Source: Alopecurus myosuroides
Lineage: Eukaryota > Streptophyta > Magnoliopsida > Poales > Poaceae
Direction: 5' to 3'
Assembly: GCA_028641055.1 (NCBI GenBank)
Contig: CM054059.1
Span: 112,852,263-112,916,262 of the forward strand
Length of the DNA: 64,000 nt
Under the pieces are notes generated by a model. It was not told where the DNA came from. It worked only from the letters and a program-made list of their open reading frames with translations, and made no database searches. Of the stretch, positions 1-10,700 are shown piece by piece (position 1 is the first letter of the stretch; each line of letters starts with the position of its first letter). The position numbers and the translations under genes were made by a program.

Positions 1-517
1 CTCCATGAACACACATAATCCTCAAACTAGAACATATCCCCCTTGTTTTCCCTAGCTGTCACTTTAGGGTTCGCAGGTTCAACATAATAGCAGGTAATAC
101 ACATTGCAGATAGATACCAAACTCAAATATAAGATGTAGAAATGTAAGTTCAGTACTGAAATCATGTCACTTGGGCCCTAGTAAAAAGCATTAAGCCTAG
201 CAATAGTTAATCAGCATAAGACATAAGAATTCTCAAGACAAACCCCTAGATCCCGCATACCGGGTAGCAATTACATGATCAATCTCATCCAAAACCCCTC
301 ACACCTCACATGCCTACAGCAACTACTCACACATGGAGGGGGTTATGGAGCTCATAGTTGATGGAGATGATGGTGGTGATGATGATGGTGACGAAGCCCC
401 TCGAATTCCTCCTCCGGGGGTGAAATCCCGTATCAATCTGACTCCAAAATCGAAGATCGTGGTGGCGGCGGCGCTCCGTTTCGCGAACAGCCCTCGCCTT
501 CAAAACCCGTCAGTTTC

Positions 518-527
518 TCTTATATAT
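518..527 (-). promoter_or_regulatory. TATA box of E LTR promoter
   Basis: On the minus strand the sequence reads TATATAAGAG, about 325 bp into the LTR. GC-rich hairpin sequence lies upstream and leader-like sequence lies downstream. This is the usual place of the Pol II promoter in an LTR; the transcription start is inferred only. Confidence 0.6.
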
Positions 528-586
528 GGAGGGGCACGTCAAAGACCTAGCCGGAGTGGGCCATCTGGGCCCAAAAGGGGTGACCC

Positions 587-613
587 CACGCGGACAAGGA
601 ATCTGGCCGCGTG
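587..613. promoter_or_regulatory. GC-rich inverted repeat upstream of LTR TATA box
   Basis: Arms CACGCGGACA and TGGCCGCGTG form a 10-bp stem with one mismatch around a 7-nt spacer. The same structure occurs in both LTRs of C (22656-22682 and 28156-28182, perfect arms) and inside E at 4126-4152. It lies about 60-80 bp upstream of the TATA box in E and about 80 bp upstream in C. Confidence 0.55.
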
Positions 614-852
614 TGGGGCCCCCTTTTGGCCCTCGGGTGGCCCCCCGGCCCCATCTGGTGCTCATTCCGCTTCTTTTCCATAAAAAGTTACGTGGTTTTC
701 GTCCCCTGTGAAAAGTCCTGCGAAAATAGACGGAAAGAAGACTTTTGCTAAAAACAACGTCAGATTCTGCAGATTTATTCAATTATGGGGGGACTCCAGA
801 GAGAAATACGATGCAAAGTGATTGGAAAAGTAGATGCATTTTGGGTGCATCA

Positions 853-866
853 ACTCCCCCAAGCTT
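853..866 (-). promoter_or_regulatory. Polypurine tract of E
   Basis: Minus strand AAGCTTGGGGGAGT directly precedes the 3' LTR start. It would prime plus-strand DNA synthesis. Athila-type elements C and F here end with the closely related AAGCTTGGGGATGT. Confidence 0.85.
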
Positions 867-2424
867 AGCTCGTTGTTTGTCCTTGAACAACTCAAACGCA
901 GTGCAGAAGCGATAAAAACTTTGGCAAGAACTTTGCATTGCATATGCATCATCAATTAATACTAGCAAATACTCAAGACATGATTCGTGTAACAAGTAGC
1001 AAAATACTAGAAAGTGTGCATCTACTCAGTGTTGAAGCATATATACTTGTTGCAATAGAAATAACATGAAGTGTTAATACTTGAATGAGTTTGCTCAATT
1101 GTAGACATAAACAAAGGCTTGTGCATCGCTAATGATTGAATCATATCAATATTTTTGAGATCTCTGATTCTTTCATATGTTGACAAGTAAAATCATTGTG
1201 CTTACTACCTTGCTCTCAGTTTTGCTAAAGCATTAATTTTTCATTTTGATTCTTATGCTTGACAAACTACAAGTTGAAAGCCTCATGCCCCCTTAAAAGC
1301 GAAGTCCCGCACCATGATTACTCAACTCTAGATTCCTAATAAGCCTTGTACAATCATTGTAAGTATTAATGACATCATAGAGAGCAGCAATTGGGGTACC
1401 TCTTGCCCCATGACATGGAAACCAGCCCATGTCAAAATTGAAAGACAAACAAATGGAATGGACTCATTATCCTTTTTTATTTCATTCATTATATGCATAG
1501 CTTCTTATTTTATTATAGGATATGTTGCGGAGTCCATTCTAGCTATAAGTAAATTTCCACCATGATATCGCATGGCTTGGGTTAGCGGCCTAATGCGTCT
1601 CTCTAATCATATATACTTACTCATCAAGACTTACTATTCCTCTACCTCATTTTGGCATGACAGGCATCCACAGTTAAAAGAACATGATATCAACTTGAAT
1701 ATAGAATTCTTAGTGCAGTGTTGAAAGTTTTCCATGTGATACACATTTAGACTAACCCCCAACCATAAGTTCGTCAAGCATAAGACTCCACTTTTATCAT
1801 TCATGAAATTTTATCTTTTAATTCTTTCCTTGGTTGGCAAGTTCAGTAAGCACAATGGGATGCGTAAACCTTTGCTTAAGGCTACAATTATTCAATCCAT
1901 CAGCCAAGTAATGACACTAAACAATATTCCAGTTGCATCAGAATATATTCAACTAAACCACGGAGAAGATAAACAATGGCTATTGTGTCACTAAGTGTTA
2001 AGGGAATCATAAGGTGTGCACTTGTTGTTATTAAAAAGCATACATAAGCACGGCAAAGGTGGCATACCTTTCATCCCTTCAAGCACATTATCATATCATT
2101 GTTGTTCTCCTCTCCCCACTTGAACTGCTCAATAAAAACTCAAATCTTGCTATAAAAAGTTACTGCATTCAGCAATTTGTTTACCTACCTAAACACCTCA
2201 AAAGTTTCTCATGTTTTACAGAGGTGAAGGCCATAAAAAGTTGCAGTAGTGATTAAATTTTCAGCTCAAACGGAGTCACAGGTAAAGATTAGAGCATATA
2301 ACAGTGAACATATTTCAGCAATTCCTGGAGCTCCATATTTATACTAAACTCAAGAAAACAAAAATCTTTTTGTGGTTTTTGATTTTTAGAAACATAATGT
2401 AAATAACCAGAAGTAAACTAGCTA
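867..2424 (-). other. Noncoding 3' region of E
   Basis: AT-rich sequence with no credible gene. About 400 bp of it (1289-1680) matches, in reverse complement, the corresponding tail of C (26965-27365) at an estimated 80-85 percent by eye. The tail is therefore an inherited part of this element group rather than random filler. Confidence 0.7.
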
Positions 2425-3744
2425 TCAAATAACAAAAATATTTTTGTGTTTTTCAGATTTAAAGAACATAAAACAACAAATAACATGCAAGTGATATAAC
2501 ACAACGAATGAGGAGGGAGAGAAATACTCCCCCAAGCTTGTGATCAAGCTAGTATCCTGGGTGGTAATCATGTCCACCACTCGACGAACCTCCCTGGAAG
2601 AAGGATGGATCCTGCCATGCCTGTGCTCCAAGGTGTGGTTCAGGGAAGCCCCAGGGATATGCCATAGGCGCCTGGTATTGGGGCTCCTCCTGTTGTGCTC
2701 TTCTTGTTGTGGCTCTTCTTGCACAGTCCACTTTGTGTCCCTGTCAAACACGTCAGCACAAGGGAGCCTAACAGACACAATGTGCCCATTAGAATCCTTA
2801 TAGCAATATGAAAAATATTCTTTCTCAGCCCTGCTCATATCCATGCGAAAAAGTAAACCAAAATCCAGCAGTCGAGACTCATTTACCATGGTACCCATGT
2901 TATCATTAAAACCTCGTTCTGCCATAATGTATTCATGGATCAAAGTGGCAATGGCACCAACATATAAAGGAGTTTTATCAGTGCCATTCCTACTCACAGC
3001 TAAATGCAAAGTTCTAGCAAGTATGGTTCCCAGGTTATATATAGGTGTTGTGTTTTCCATTGCACATTTTAATAAATAGATCATAGGACCAGTGCAAGCA
3101 GAAGTGTTATCCCTAGCAAGGAATCCTCTAGCAAGAAACAATGCAAAATATCTAAGGCCCGGGTGTTGGATGCATGTGAGCTTGCCTCTATTCATTCTTT
3201 CAGGAATATTTTTAGCAATGCTACGCCAGAATGTGACAAGTTCTTCTCTAGAATCAGCATATGTTTCATCCCATAACCCCGTAGTTGGTACACGTCTAGC
3301 CTTACAGAATTCCTCTAATGACATGACTAAACGCTGCCCCCTCATTGTAAATTTAATGACAAAAGTAGCTGGAGGAGGGTTCTTAGACTTACTTTTCCGG
3401 TGCACCACCGGTCCCTCAAACCTGAATGTAGAGAGGAATTCCCTCGAGAGTTCCACATATGTGTTGCGTGGACGGCGTGAGAACTCAAGCAGCCCCGTAG
3501 TTGCAGCAAAGGCTTGGAAATCTTCAGCAATCCCCCAATGTTCAAGAACTTCGGGGTCTTGCCATCTTGTGGTATGGACACGCAGATTTTCACCTGCAAA
3601 AACCAATTCATCCTCCCATAACTGATTATCATCATGATTGTTGGACACCCTTGATTCTCTTCTCCTTGTCCTTGAGGACATCCCAAGCAATTCCTTTCCC
3701 TTGTTCAGCATGTTACCTTGCTGTACCAAAATAAAATTCAACAA
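2425..3744 (-). CDS. Athila-type 3' ORF (ORF1-like), probably frameshifted near its end
   Basis: Open for 439 codons on the minus strand. The likely functional start is the internal MSSRTRRRES methionine, because the first 21 residues look like leader sequence. The middle (about residues 50-330) resembles the extra ORF found downstream of, or in place of, envelope in Athila-type elements of grasses; its biochemical role is unknown. From about position 2735 a neighbouring frame encodes a Pro/Gly/Gln-rich tail (motifs AYPWGFPEP and SSSGGHDYHPGY) ending with a stop at 2549. The annotated frame instead runs into unrelated hydrophobic residues, so a single-base indel near 2720-2740 is likely. It sits downstream of protease with no RT or integrase between them. 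I see no signal peptide or clear membrane span in the conserved part. Confidence 0.7.
   Translation of the reverse strand: MLNFILVQQGNMLNKGKELLGMSSRTRRRESRVSNNHDDNQLWEDELVFAGENLRVHTTRWQDPEVLEHWGIAEDFQAFAATTGLLEFSRRPRNTYVELSREFLSTFRFEGPVVHRKSKSKNPPPATFVIKFTMRGQRLVMSLEEFCKARRVPTTGLWDETYADSREELVTFWRSIAKNIPERMNRGKLTCIQHPGLRYFALFLARGFLARDNTSACTGPMIYLLKCAMENTTPIYNLGTILARTLHLAVSRNGTDKTPLYVGAIATLIHEYIMAERGFNDNMGTMVNESRLLDFGLLFRMDMSRAEKEYFSYCYKDSNGHIVSVRLPCADVFDRDTKWTVQEEPQQEEHNRRSPNTRRLWHIPGASLNHTLEHRHGRIHPSSREVRRVVDMITTQDTSLITSLGEYFSPSSFVVLYHLHVICCFMFFKSEKHKNIFVI
2526..2539 (-). promoter_or_regulatory. Internal exact copy of E polypurine tract
   Basis: Minus strand AAGCTTGGGGGAGT is identical over 14 nt to the tract bordering the 3' LTR at 853-866. 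It lies just past the likely real stop of the 3' ORF (2549). It could act as a second plus-strand primer site; this is inference. Confidence 0.6.
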
Positions 3745-4498
3745 AAAATAAATTGTATCACTCTAAAACAGTGCTAAGGCATCCATAACTAGTCCTCTAA
3801 TCAATATCATGCATCCATATCAACTAGAAAACTTAAATTCATGGAGTTCTTAGACATAATAGGTGACACCTAGTGCAGCAAAATACTTCATACACAAAGC
3901 ATGGGAGCAAAAAGTAATTGGATGAGTGAAGGAGTTACATACCAAGGAGTGATTCCATCAAACAGATTTGAAAAATCTGCCTCAAATGTGGAGATCGAGG
4001 ATTGACGGAGAAACAGAGCACGGGAAAAATGGAGGAGATGAACTGGGGTTGGTTTTCGGTCGAAAGGGAGCAGATGAGCATTGGATGGGCCCCAGCATCC
4101 ACTTGTGGCCAAAAAAGGGGTATCCCATGTGGCCATGGAATCTGGCCGCGTGGAGGTACCTATTTTCGCCCCTGGTGGCCTGCTGGTGCTCCCCCACTGG
4201 CTGTTGGTCCCTTCGAGCAAAAAACTGACCCCCTAATTTTTCTGGAATTTTACGTGAAACTTTTCTACAGAGAATTTCTAAAACTTTATATTCTGTGATT
4301 TCTGATTCTAAATTTTTTAATACTATGTCTATGTCTCACAATTTTAAAGCAAATAAACATAAAAAAAATGCAATTTAAATGTTTGTGAATCATGCCTTTA
4401 TCATTTCCACATTAGTAATGAGGTTGATCAGGTCTCATTAGCAACATGTAAAGAATATAGCTCATGATTCTTATTATTACTTATTATAAAACAATAAA
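3745..4498 (-). repeat. Spacer with LTR-like block between protease and 3' ORF of E
   Basis: The part at about 3890-4260 resembles the GC-rich upstream part of E's own LTR. Both contain a GAATCTGGCCGCGTG core in the same strand sense, flanked by stretches that look like diverged copies (compare 545-680 with 4080-4260). The block lies just upstream of the 3' ORF in its reading direction. 4261-4498 is AT-rich with nothing recognisable. The block may be a captured LTR piece serving as an internal promoter, or a conserved leader; which is not decided by the sequence. Confidence 0.45.
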
Positions 4499-5364
4499 TC
4501 AAGTTACCTCATATTTGATTGGAATGGTCCCAATCATCAATATTTCATACCTTGGCGCTGGAGGTGGTATAGGTATTTCAATGCTACCAATCTTAATGGA
4601 ATTGATTTGTATAGCATTCACACTTGTGCTCATACTTGTAACATGTTTCTTCTGGGGAAAATAAATAGTGTGCTCTTTGCCTTTAACATTAAATGTCACT
4701 TTGCTCTCAGTGCACTTTATCACAGCTCCTGCAGTATTCAAAAAAGGTCTACCAAGAATAATAGATAGATTATCATCTTCAGGCATTTCTAATATAACAA
4801 AATCAGTAGGTATCAACTCATTAGCAATAGAGATGGGAACATCCTCACATATTCCTATAGGTACAATAGTTGTTTTATCAGCCATTTGTAAAGATATTTC
4901 TGTTGGAACTAGTTTGTTCAAATTAAGCTTCTTATATAGTGAGAAAGGCATAACACTAACACCAGCTCCTAAATCACATAATGCATATTTCACATAGGCT
5001 TCTTTAATTTTGCAAGGAATAGTAGGAATACCAGGATCTCCACGTTTTTCAGGCAATTTTCCTTTAAATGAATAATCAGCAAGCATAGCAGTAATAGCAT
5101 CAATAGGTATCTTTCTTTTATTAGTGACAATATCTTTCATGTATTTTGAATATGGAGGCTTCTTAATAACATCAATAAGTGGAATCTCTAATTTCATATT
5201 CTTAATCATATCATAAAATTGCCCATACCTCTCTTCATCTTTTGTTTTTGATACCTCTTGGGGATATGGAATGGGTCTTTGTACCCATGGATCCCTTTCT
5301 TTACCTTTATCTTTATCTTTATTTGGTTTCTTCTTCTTCTTGGTCTTCTCAATAGGAGGCTGAG
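4499..5364 (-). pseudogene. Gag-protease C-terminal part of E, cut by A1
   Basis: Reading frame open from the A1 insertion (5364) to a TGA at 4499-4501, with the first methionine at 5209. The N-terminal part has a Lys-rich run (KTKKKKKPNKDKDKGKERD) and a gag-like linker. A retroviral-type aspartic protease follows, with active-site motif CDLGAGVSVMP near 4960-4990 and the second core motif ILGRPFLNTAGA near 4730-4770, both typical of Athila protease. In complete Athila elements the frame continues into reverse transcriptase; here it ends shortly after the protease, so RT, RNase H and integrase are missing. The N-terminal gag is lost with the A1 insertion and deletion. Confidence 0.8.
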
Positions 5365-5837
5365 TGTCGTGGGATAATCACGGCAGACGTTACCGGGGGT
5401 AACTGATCTTGGGGCAAGACGACACAGGCGTTTGGGAGAGGGTTTAGCTCAGAGGAAAACATGATGGAACTCGATCCGGTAGCCGGCAATCAAGTCGCCG
5501 AGTCTCCGATCTCAATATATTAACTCAATTCTCGTTTTACGCTGGATGCTTGATATCAAGCGATATTGCTAGAACTCTTGATCCCTTAACCTAACTCCGG
5601 GGCCGGTTTATAAAGCACCCGAACCCCCTGGCTTGCCCTCCAAGGCGTACCCTGAATCCTACCCGGACACGGCGCATAAAACCCTAACTCTCCTTACCGT
5701 AACCCACAATCCGGGTTACGAGGCCTACAATCTTGGGCCTTCTAGAAGTTCTTTTATCCTTAGCCGGATCTTACACAGCGTCCTTCGGGCCGGATTACAC
5801 CGTGGAATTGGCCTACCGGGTTATTATCCCTCCATCA
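5365..5837 (-). repeat. 3' LTR of A1
   Basis: 473 bp. On the minus strand it runs from TGATGGAGGG to ...CCACGACA. It is homologous to the two A2 LTRs (481 bp) and the A3 3' LTR (474 bp). On the plus strand it opens TGTCGTGGGATAATCACGG. Confidence 0.9.
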
Positions 5838-5850
5838 GTAGTCCCCAGAA
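5838..5850 (-). promoter_or_regulatory. Polypurine tract of A1
   Basis: Minus strand TTCTGGGGACTAC abuts the LTR start TGATGG. The same tract occurs at A2 (51447-51459) and A3 (57456-57468). Confidence 0.8.
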
Positions 5851-5955
5851 TAGCTTGGGCTTCACGAGATTCTCTTTGAAGCGCACACTATTCCCTGCAA
5901 AATTATCAAACTTACAAACTCAATGGAGGCCGGGTTAAATTGCTTTGATAAACAG

Positions 5956-6483
5956 TGACGAATACATGGATCCTGGACCCTGCGGGTAAGGACACCCCGT
6001 CTCAGGCCCAAGGTTAAGGCCCAAGAAGAGGAGCCCTTGGAGTGTTCCAGAAGGTCCACGTGAAGCCCACCCGCAAGACTTGCGGGTCAAGACAAGAACT
6101 CCTATACGTAATCTACTAGGACTCATGTAACCCCCTCCTGGCTGCATATATAAAGCCACGAGGGAGGAGAGAAAAAGACATCCAATGAGGGAACAACTAA
6201 TCCCGATCCAATCTAGAGAGAGGAAGATACAAGCCACAACTAGACTAGGCAATACACGGGATACCCCGTATGCCTCACCATGGCATCGCCATTGTAACAG
6301 CTCGACTATTTCGCCATAATACAGATCAGACAAGCAGGAGTAAGGGTTTTACCTCTACGAGGGCCCCGAACCTGGGTAAATCTTTCTCCTTGTTAGCCGT
6401 CGAGATCACCAGCGCGTACATCGTTCCTCTACTCGAAACCCTACCGGCTCATCCGAGGGATTTGTCGACACGACTCTTCGACA
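5956..6483 (+). repeat. 5' LTR of D
   Basis: 528 bp, TGACGAATAC...CTTCGACA. It contains a 9-bp palindromic pair at 6069-6087 (ACCCGCAAG, one base, CTTGCGGGT) upstream of a TATA box at about 6147-6153 (TATATAAAG). Confidence 0.93.
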
Positions 6484-6485
6484 AT

Positions 6486-6504
6486 TGGCGCCGTCTGTGG
6501 GAAC
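6486..6504 (+). promoter_or_regulatory. Primer-binding site of D
   Basis: TGGCGCCGTCTGTGGGAAC, two bases after the LTR end. This sequence type is common in Tat-group elements of grasses. I do not assign the tRNA with certainty. Confidence 0.75.
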
Positions 6505-6567
6505 GACACGCGCTGGATCTACGGTCTCGCCGGCCTAATCTACATCAAGCTTTGGGTCCTCGGCCCC

Positions 6568-6738
6568 ATGGATTTCATCTACTTCGGCTCCTTCAACTTC
6601 ATCGAGCACTCGCCGGCCTCGCGCACGGCCTTCATCATCTACAATCGAAAATCAACACCGTTCTTCACGCGCAGGCTGGAGGACAGCAGCAACGTACATA
6701 TTGCGGACGCCATCAACGGCGTCTCGAAACTCATCTGA
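6568..6738 (+). CDS. Short ORF inside D, unknown
   Basis: 56 codons from ATG at 6568 to TGA at 6736-6738. The frame stays open upstream to the primer-binding site. The peptide starts MDFIYFGSFNFIEHS and has no motif that I recognise. It may be a gag remnant of the parent element or a chance frame. Given the 471-bp interior, D must use proteins from another element. Confidence 0.3.
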   Translation: MDFIYFGSFNFIEHSPASRTAFIIYNRKSTPFFTRRLEDSSNVHIADAINGVSKLI

Positions 6739-6954
6739 TCTTTCGGGAGAGCCAAGCGACTGAGCCGCATCCTTCTGTGAAAATAGCCAACGCAAGGCAC
6801 ATTTACCACTCGATACTCGAGTATGAGAAAGCGCATCGCGCACAGGGTATACACTCTCAAAACCAGACGATTGAATAACCAATCAAAGATATCAAGAACG
6901 GACTTTGAGCGTCTACCCGACAGATTCTCAATCGAGTAAACGCTCGGGGGCTAC

Positions 6955-7482
6955 TGACGAATACATGGATCCTGGACCCTGCGGGTAAGGACACCCCGTC
7001 TCAGGCCCAAGGTTAAGGCCCAAGAAGAGGAGCCCTTGGAGTGTTCCAGAAGGTCCACGTGAAGCCCACCCGCAAGACTTGCGGGTCAAGACAAGAACTC
7101 CTATACGTAATCTACTAGGACTCATGTAACCCCCTCCTGGCTGCATATATAAAGCCACGAGGGAGGAGAGAAAAAGACATCCAATGAGGGAACAACTAAT
7201 CCCGATCCAATCTAGAGAGAGGAAGATACAAGCCACAACTAGACTAGGCAATACACGGGATACCCCGTATGCCTCACCATGGCATCGCCATTGTAACAGC
7301 TCGACTATTTCGCCATAATACAGATCAGACAAGCAGGAGTAAGGGTTTTACCTCTACGAGGGCCCCGAACCTGGGTAAATCTTTCTCCTTGTTAGCCGTC
7401 GAGATCACCAGCGCGTACATCGTTCCTCTACTCGAAACCCTACCGGCTCATCCGAGGGATTTGTCGACACGACTCTTCGACA
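6955..7482 (+). repeat. 3' LTR of D
   Basis: 528 bp, same length and apparently the same sequence as 5956-6483. Followed by AACAG, the target-site duplication. Confidence 0.93.
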
Positions 7483-7487
7483 AACAG

Positions 7488-7759
7488 CTAGGCCTAACTC
7501 CACGGTGGCCATATAGTAACCCGGTTTTCTCCAAGTACTTTGCTTAGTTTTCCGGGTTAACACCCTAATAAGAATGTTAAAGATCTGGCTTACTTTACTC
7601 GATAATTAACCCTAATGTCGCGGAGAAGATCTACTTCCTATTTTTGTCCGGATATTTCGTTCAGCACTTAAAGTGTATCTCGCAAAATCCGCGCAGGTAA
7701 CCGTTATCCCAAAATTTCCGGCTCCCTCCCGTTGGCCTAGATCTTATCCACCCGCACCT
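7488..7759 (+). other. Upstream region of A1 antisense gene
   Basis: Sequence between the D insertion and the antisense TATA box, homologous to A3 57575-57845 and, in reverse, to A2 51075-51345. No ORF of note. It presumably contains the antisense promoter. Confidence 0.6.
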
Positions 7760-7767
7760 TATAAATA
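7760..7767 (+). promoter_or_regulatory. TATA box of A1 antisense gene
   Basis: TATAAATA on the plus strand, about 265 bp before the first donor site. Equivalent sequence in A2 (minus strand, 51073-51065) and a weakened form in A3 (about 57848-57856). Confidence 0.6.
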
Positions 7768-10700
7768 GGTGCCCGGGAGACAACCTAACCTTCCAACAAT
7801 CCATTCCAGCTCTTCTCCTTTCCTCTTCTCTCGTGATTGCGCAACACCATCGCGAAAAACCTCACGCCTCTTGCCGGAGCCAAGCCGCCAACGGCCACAT
7901 TCATCCTCGCGCCACTCTGCGCCGCCGCCGAGCTCCGTTGCCATACCTTCATCCGGACCGCCGGGAGTTGCGAGGGATCATCCAGACCGCGCTGTTCACC
8001 GCCGTTGCGTGCTACTCCAATACCCTTCAGTAAGTTTCTCATACCCATCAATTCAACCTCACAATCCCTTGATTTACTCTAGATTGGATCTAGGTCAACC
8101 CGCGGGCAATTCTTCCTGTCATGCTCGGTCGGGTCGCTTAGATGCTTGATAACTCCTCCAATAGCTTGATTGACGGCCATACATCATTCTTCTATCATCG
8201 TTAACCATTAATTTATTCGTAAAATCGCCCGCAAGTTTTCCAATCTAGATCCATTTCGTTCCAATTTTCCGCGCATGTCATTGACACCCGGAAAATCCTC
8301 TTCCTCTGGTTCTTTTGCTTGCAGTAGATTCATGGGCAATAATCCGTCTTCCTCAAACACCTTTGAATACGTAAGTACCCCATAGTTTGTATAATGATGC
8401 TTGATACCCGGATAACTTGTAACCTTGCCTTCTAGAATGACACCCGGATAATGCTTAACTTCCGTACTTTCTTGTTACCACTCACAGATACTCGAATAGC
8501 CCATGGTTTCCGAGTCTTACTTTTTGCACCTTTTTGCCTCGTGTTTTGCAGGTTGATCCCATGGCTCCCAAAAGGCAAGGGAAACAGCCGGCCCAGGCGA
8601 AGACAACCCAATCCATATCCGCCAATTGGGGGCGATCCACAGTCACAAAGGCCAAGCTGGACGAGCTGGCCGAGTTGGGGGTCCTCCCTTCTCAGAAGGA
8701 CATTCATTGGAGGGCGCCGGGTGACGAGACCCGGCCCACACCTGCCGAGGATGAGGTAATCTGTTTTATAGAGCACGTGACCCGGGGATTCCGTCCTCCG
8801 GGTCACCCTTTCTTTCGTGAGGTCCTGAGCCATTATGGCCTCAGGATATTCGACATAGGGCCTAACTCTATGTTGAATATTACCCACTTCATTGTTCTGT
8901 CCGAGTCATACCTGTGCACCCCGCCAAGTTTGGCTCTCTTCACCGAACTTTTCCAGTGCAAACCGTGCCGCGAAAGCGGCGACGGAGCACTTCTTGCTTG
9001 CGGCGGAGTCTCTATCCAGCGCCGCAAGAATTCTCTAATGCCACCTCTTACTCTTAATTCACACGTCAAACACCGGCAACTCTCATACTTCTATTGCCGG
9101 GACACCTCCCCACCCGGCGAAAAGAGGTTGCCGGGTTACTCAGAGGGCCTCCTTGATATCTCCGAGAAATTCAATGCTTTCGCCCCTGACTCGGACATGG
9201 AAGCAATCCTGCCTTCACTAGCTAGAATAACCGTCCTCTCCGCCCAAGGCCTTCTTGGGCTCAATCTAGTGAAAACTTGGGTTGATTTCCGGATCCAACC
9301 TAATTCTATCCGCACCAAATTGATGTGCGAGTACTCGGGGCATGCCACAGATGCACTCCGATATTCCACCAAGAGCTTTGCAGCCGGCGACACCAACAAA
9401 ACCATCAAAGGCATCTTGACGGAAAAGCTGGAAGTGATCAAGAACATTGCCGGGTTACCACCATTTACCCGGGAAAACCCGGCCCCAGCGGTAAGACTCG
9501 ACGTATGCAACTTTATTCATACGTCTTCAACTTGATGCAATTACTGATTCCCACCTTCCTGTTTTTATCTCAGGCTGATAACCCTTTCTGGAATGTTGAA
9601 ACTTCTCCTGCTACCGGAGACCCGGAGGAGGAAGACGAACCGGCTGACAATGATGAGGGTAATTATCTGAATCTTACGTCATCTTCATTTGCATAAATTT
9701 CCGTATTTTAACCTTTTCCATCGACACATACTCGGCTTGCAGGGCCAGAGGACGAGGATGAGAAGGATGACGAAGACCCGGAGGCCACCGAGTCCGATCC
9801 AGAAATAACAGTCGGGGTCAAGAGGAAAGCCAGAGGAGTGGTGTGCAAGGTTCCCTATTCCACCATGTCTTCCGAACCCTATTCTTTTGATAACATGCAC
9901 AGACTTAACCAACGACTATCTAACTCATCGCACTTGAAAGATTCTATCCCGGCCAAGCGCAGAGTGACCCGGAGTTCACCAGGGGATGATCCCCTTAACC
10001 CGGGTATCTCCTCCTCGCCAAACCTCCGGGCCGATATTCCTCTTCCTCGCCCCTCCAAATCTCCTCAGCGCCATCCATCTCCCAATCACCCGCTCGCGGG
10101 GCAATTCCGGGTCCCGCTATCGGTCCCTTTGACGGCTTCATCTGCTTCCAGCAGCGAACTCCCGCCTGATTACGCTGTAAATACCGGGTGAGTCTTTATT
10201 ATACGACATCCTTTCATACCTGATAACTTTAAATTACTATTGCTAACTGCTCTTCTTCCCTTTCTTTAGCGCTCAAGTCACAGTTAGTGACCCGGAGAAT
10301 GTGGAGATGGATAACCGGGAGGCGGAGGAGCCGACTGAGAACGTAGACGCCGCAACTGGCGGTGATACTGAGAACAACCAGGAACAAGGCCCCTTGGGCG
10401 ATCCACTTCACCAAGCCGCCGGGTCTCCAGCGTCATCCGAACCAGTGGACGAGGAGATCGAGGTTCCGGACACGAGGATGGGTTCTCCCAACCCGGATAC
10501 CCAGACTGTCCGGGTCTCGACCCCAAAGGCGGGGAAAGCTCCCCTACTAGGCGACCAGGCTGCCGGCTCTTCTGGTGTCCGACCCGAAGACCTGACGTTT
10601 GCCCAGATGCTCGAAACCTTGCGCACTTTGAGGGCTAATGAAGAAAACATCTTGGAGGCTTTAATAGCCAAACACGAGGTAAACCCGAATAATATTGCTT

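Larger units (their letters stand above)
1..852 (-). repeat. 3' LTR of E, truncated by window edge
   Basis: Begins on the minus strand at 852 with TGATGCACCC, directly after a polypurine tract, and matches 13925-14084 over its first 160 bp. It holds a GC-rich hairpin (587-613) and a TATA box (527-518), followed by GC-rich leader-like sequence rich in CGCCGCC. No end of the form ...CA with a duplication is visible, so the LTR probably continues left of position 1. Confidence 0.75.
5956..7482 (+). mobile_element. D: complete 1.5-kb non-autonomous LTR element with identical LTRs
   Basis: Two 528-bp direct repeats (5956-6483, 6955-7482) read as identical by eye and flank a 471-bp interior. Target-site duplication AACAG (5951-5955 and 7483-7487). 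The homologous unoccupied site is seen in A3 at 57570-57574 in the same context. The primer-binding site follows the first LTR (TGGCGCCGTCTGTGGGAAC from 6486), and a tract GCTCGGGGGCTAC (6942-6954) precedes the second. No gag or pol. Too short to be autonomous; it is TRIM-like in total length but with longer LTRs than usual for TRIMs. Identical LTRs imply a very recent insertion. Confidence 0.93.

Noticed and set aside
333..711. Short frames in E's 3' LTR
   Set aside because: GC-rich LTR leader sequence; not kept in the frames of related LTRs and not gene-like.
5956..7482. Tandem duplication of a 528-bp unit instead of a transposon
   Set aside because: Primer-binding site, polypurine tract, TG...CA ends, 5-bp duplication and an empty site in A3 all fit an LTR element.
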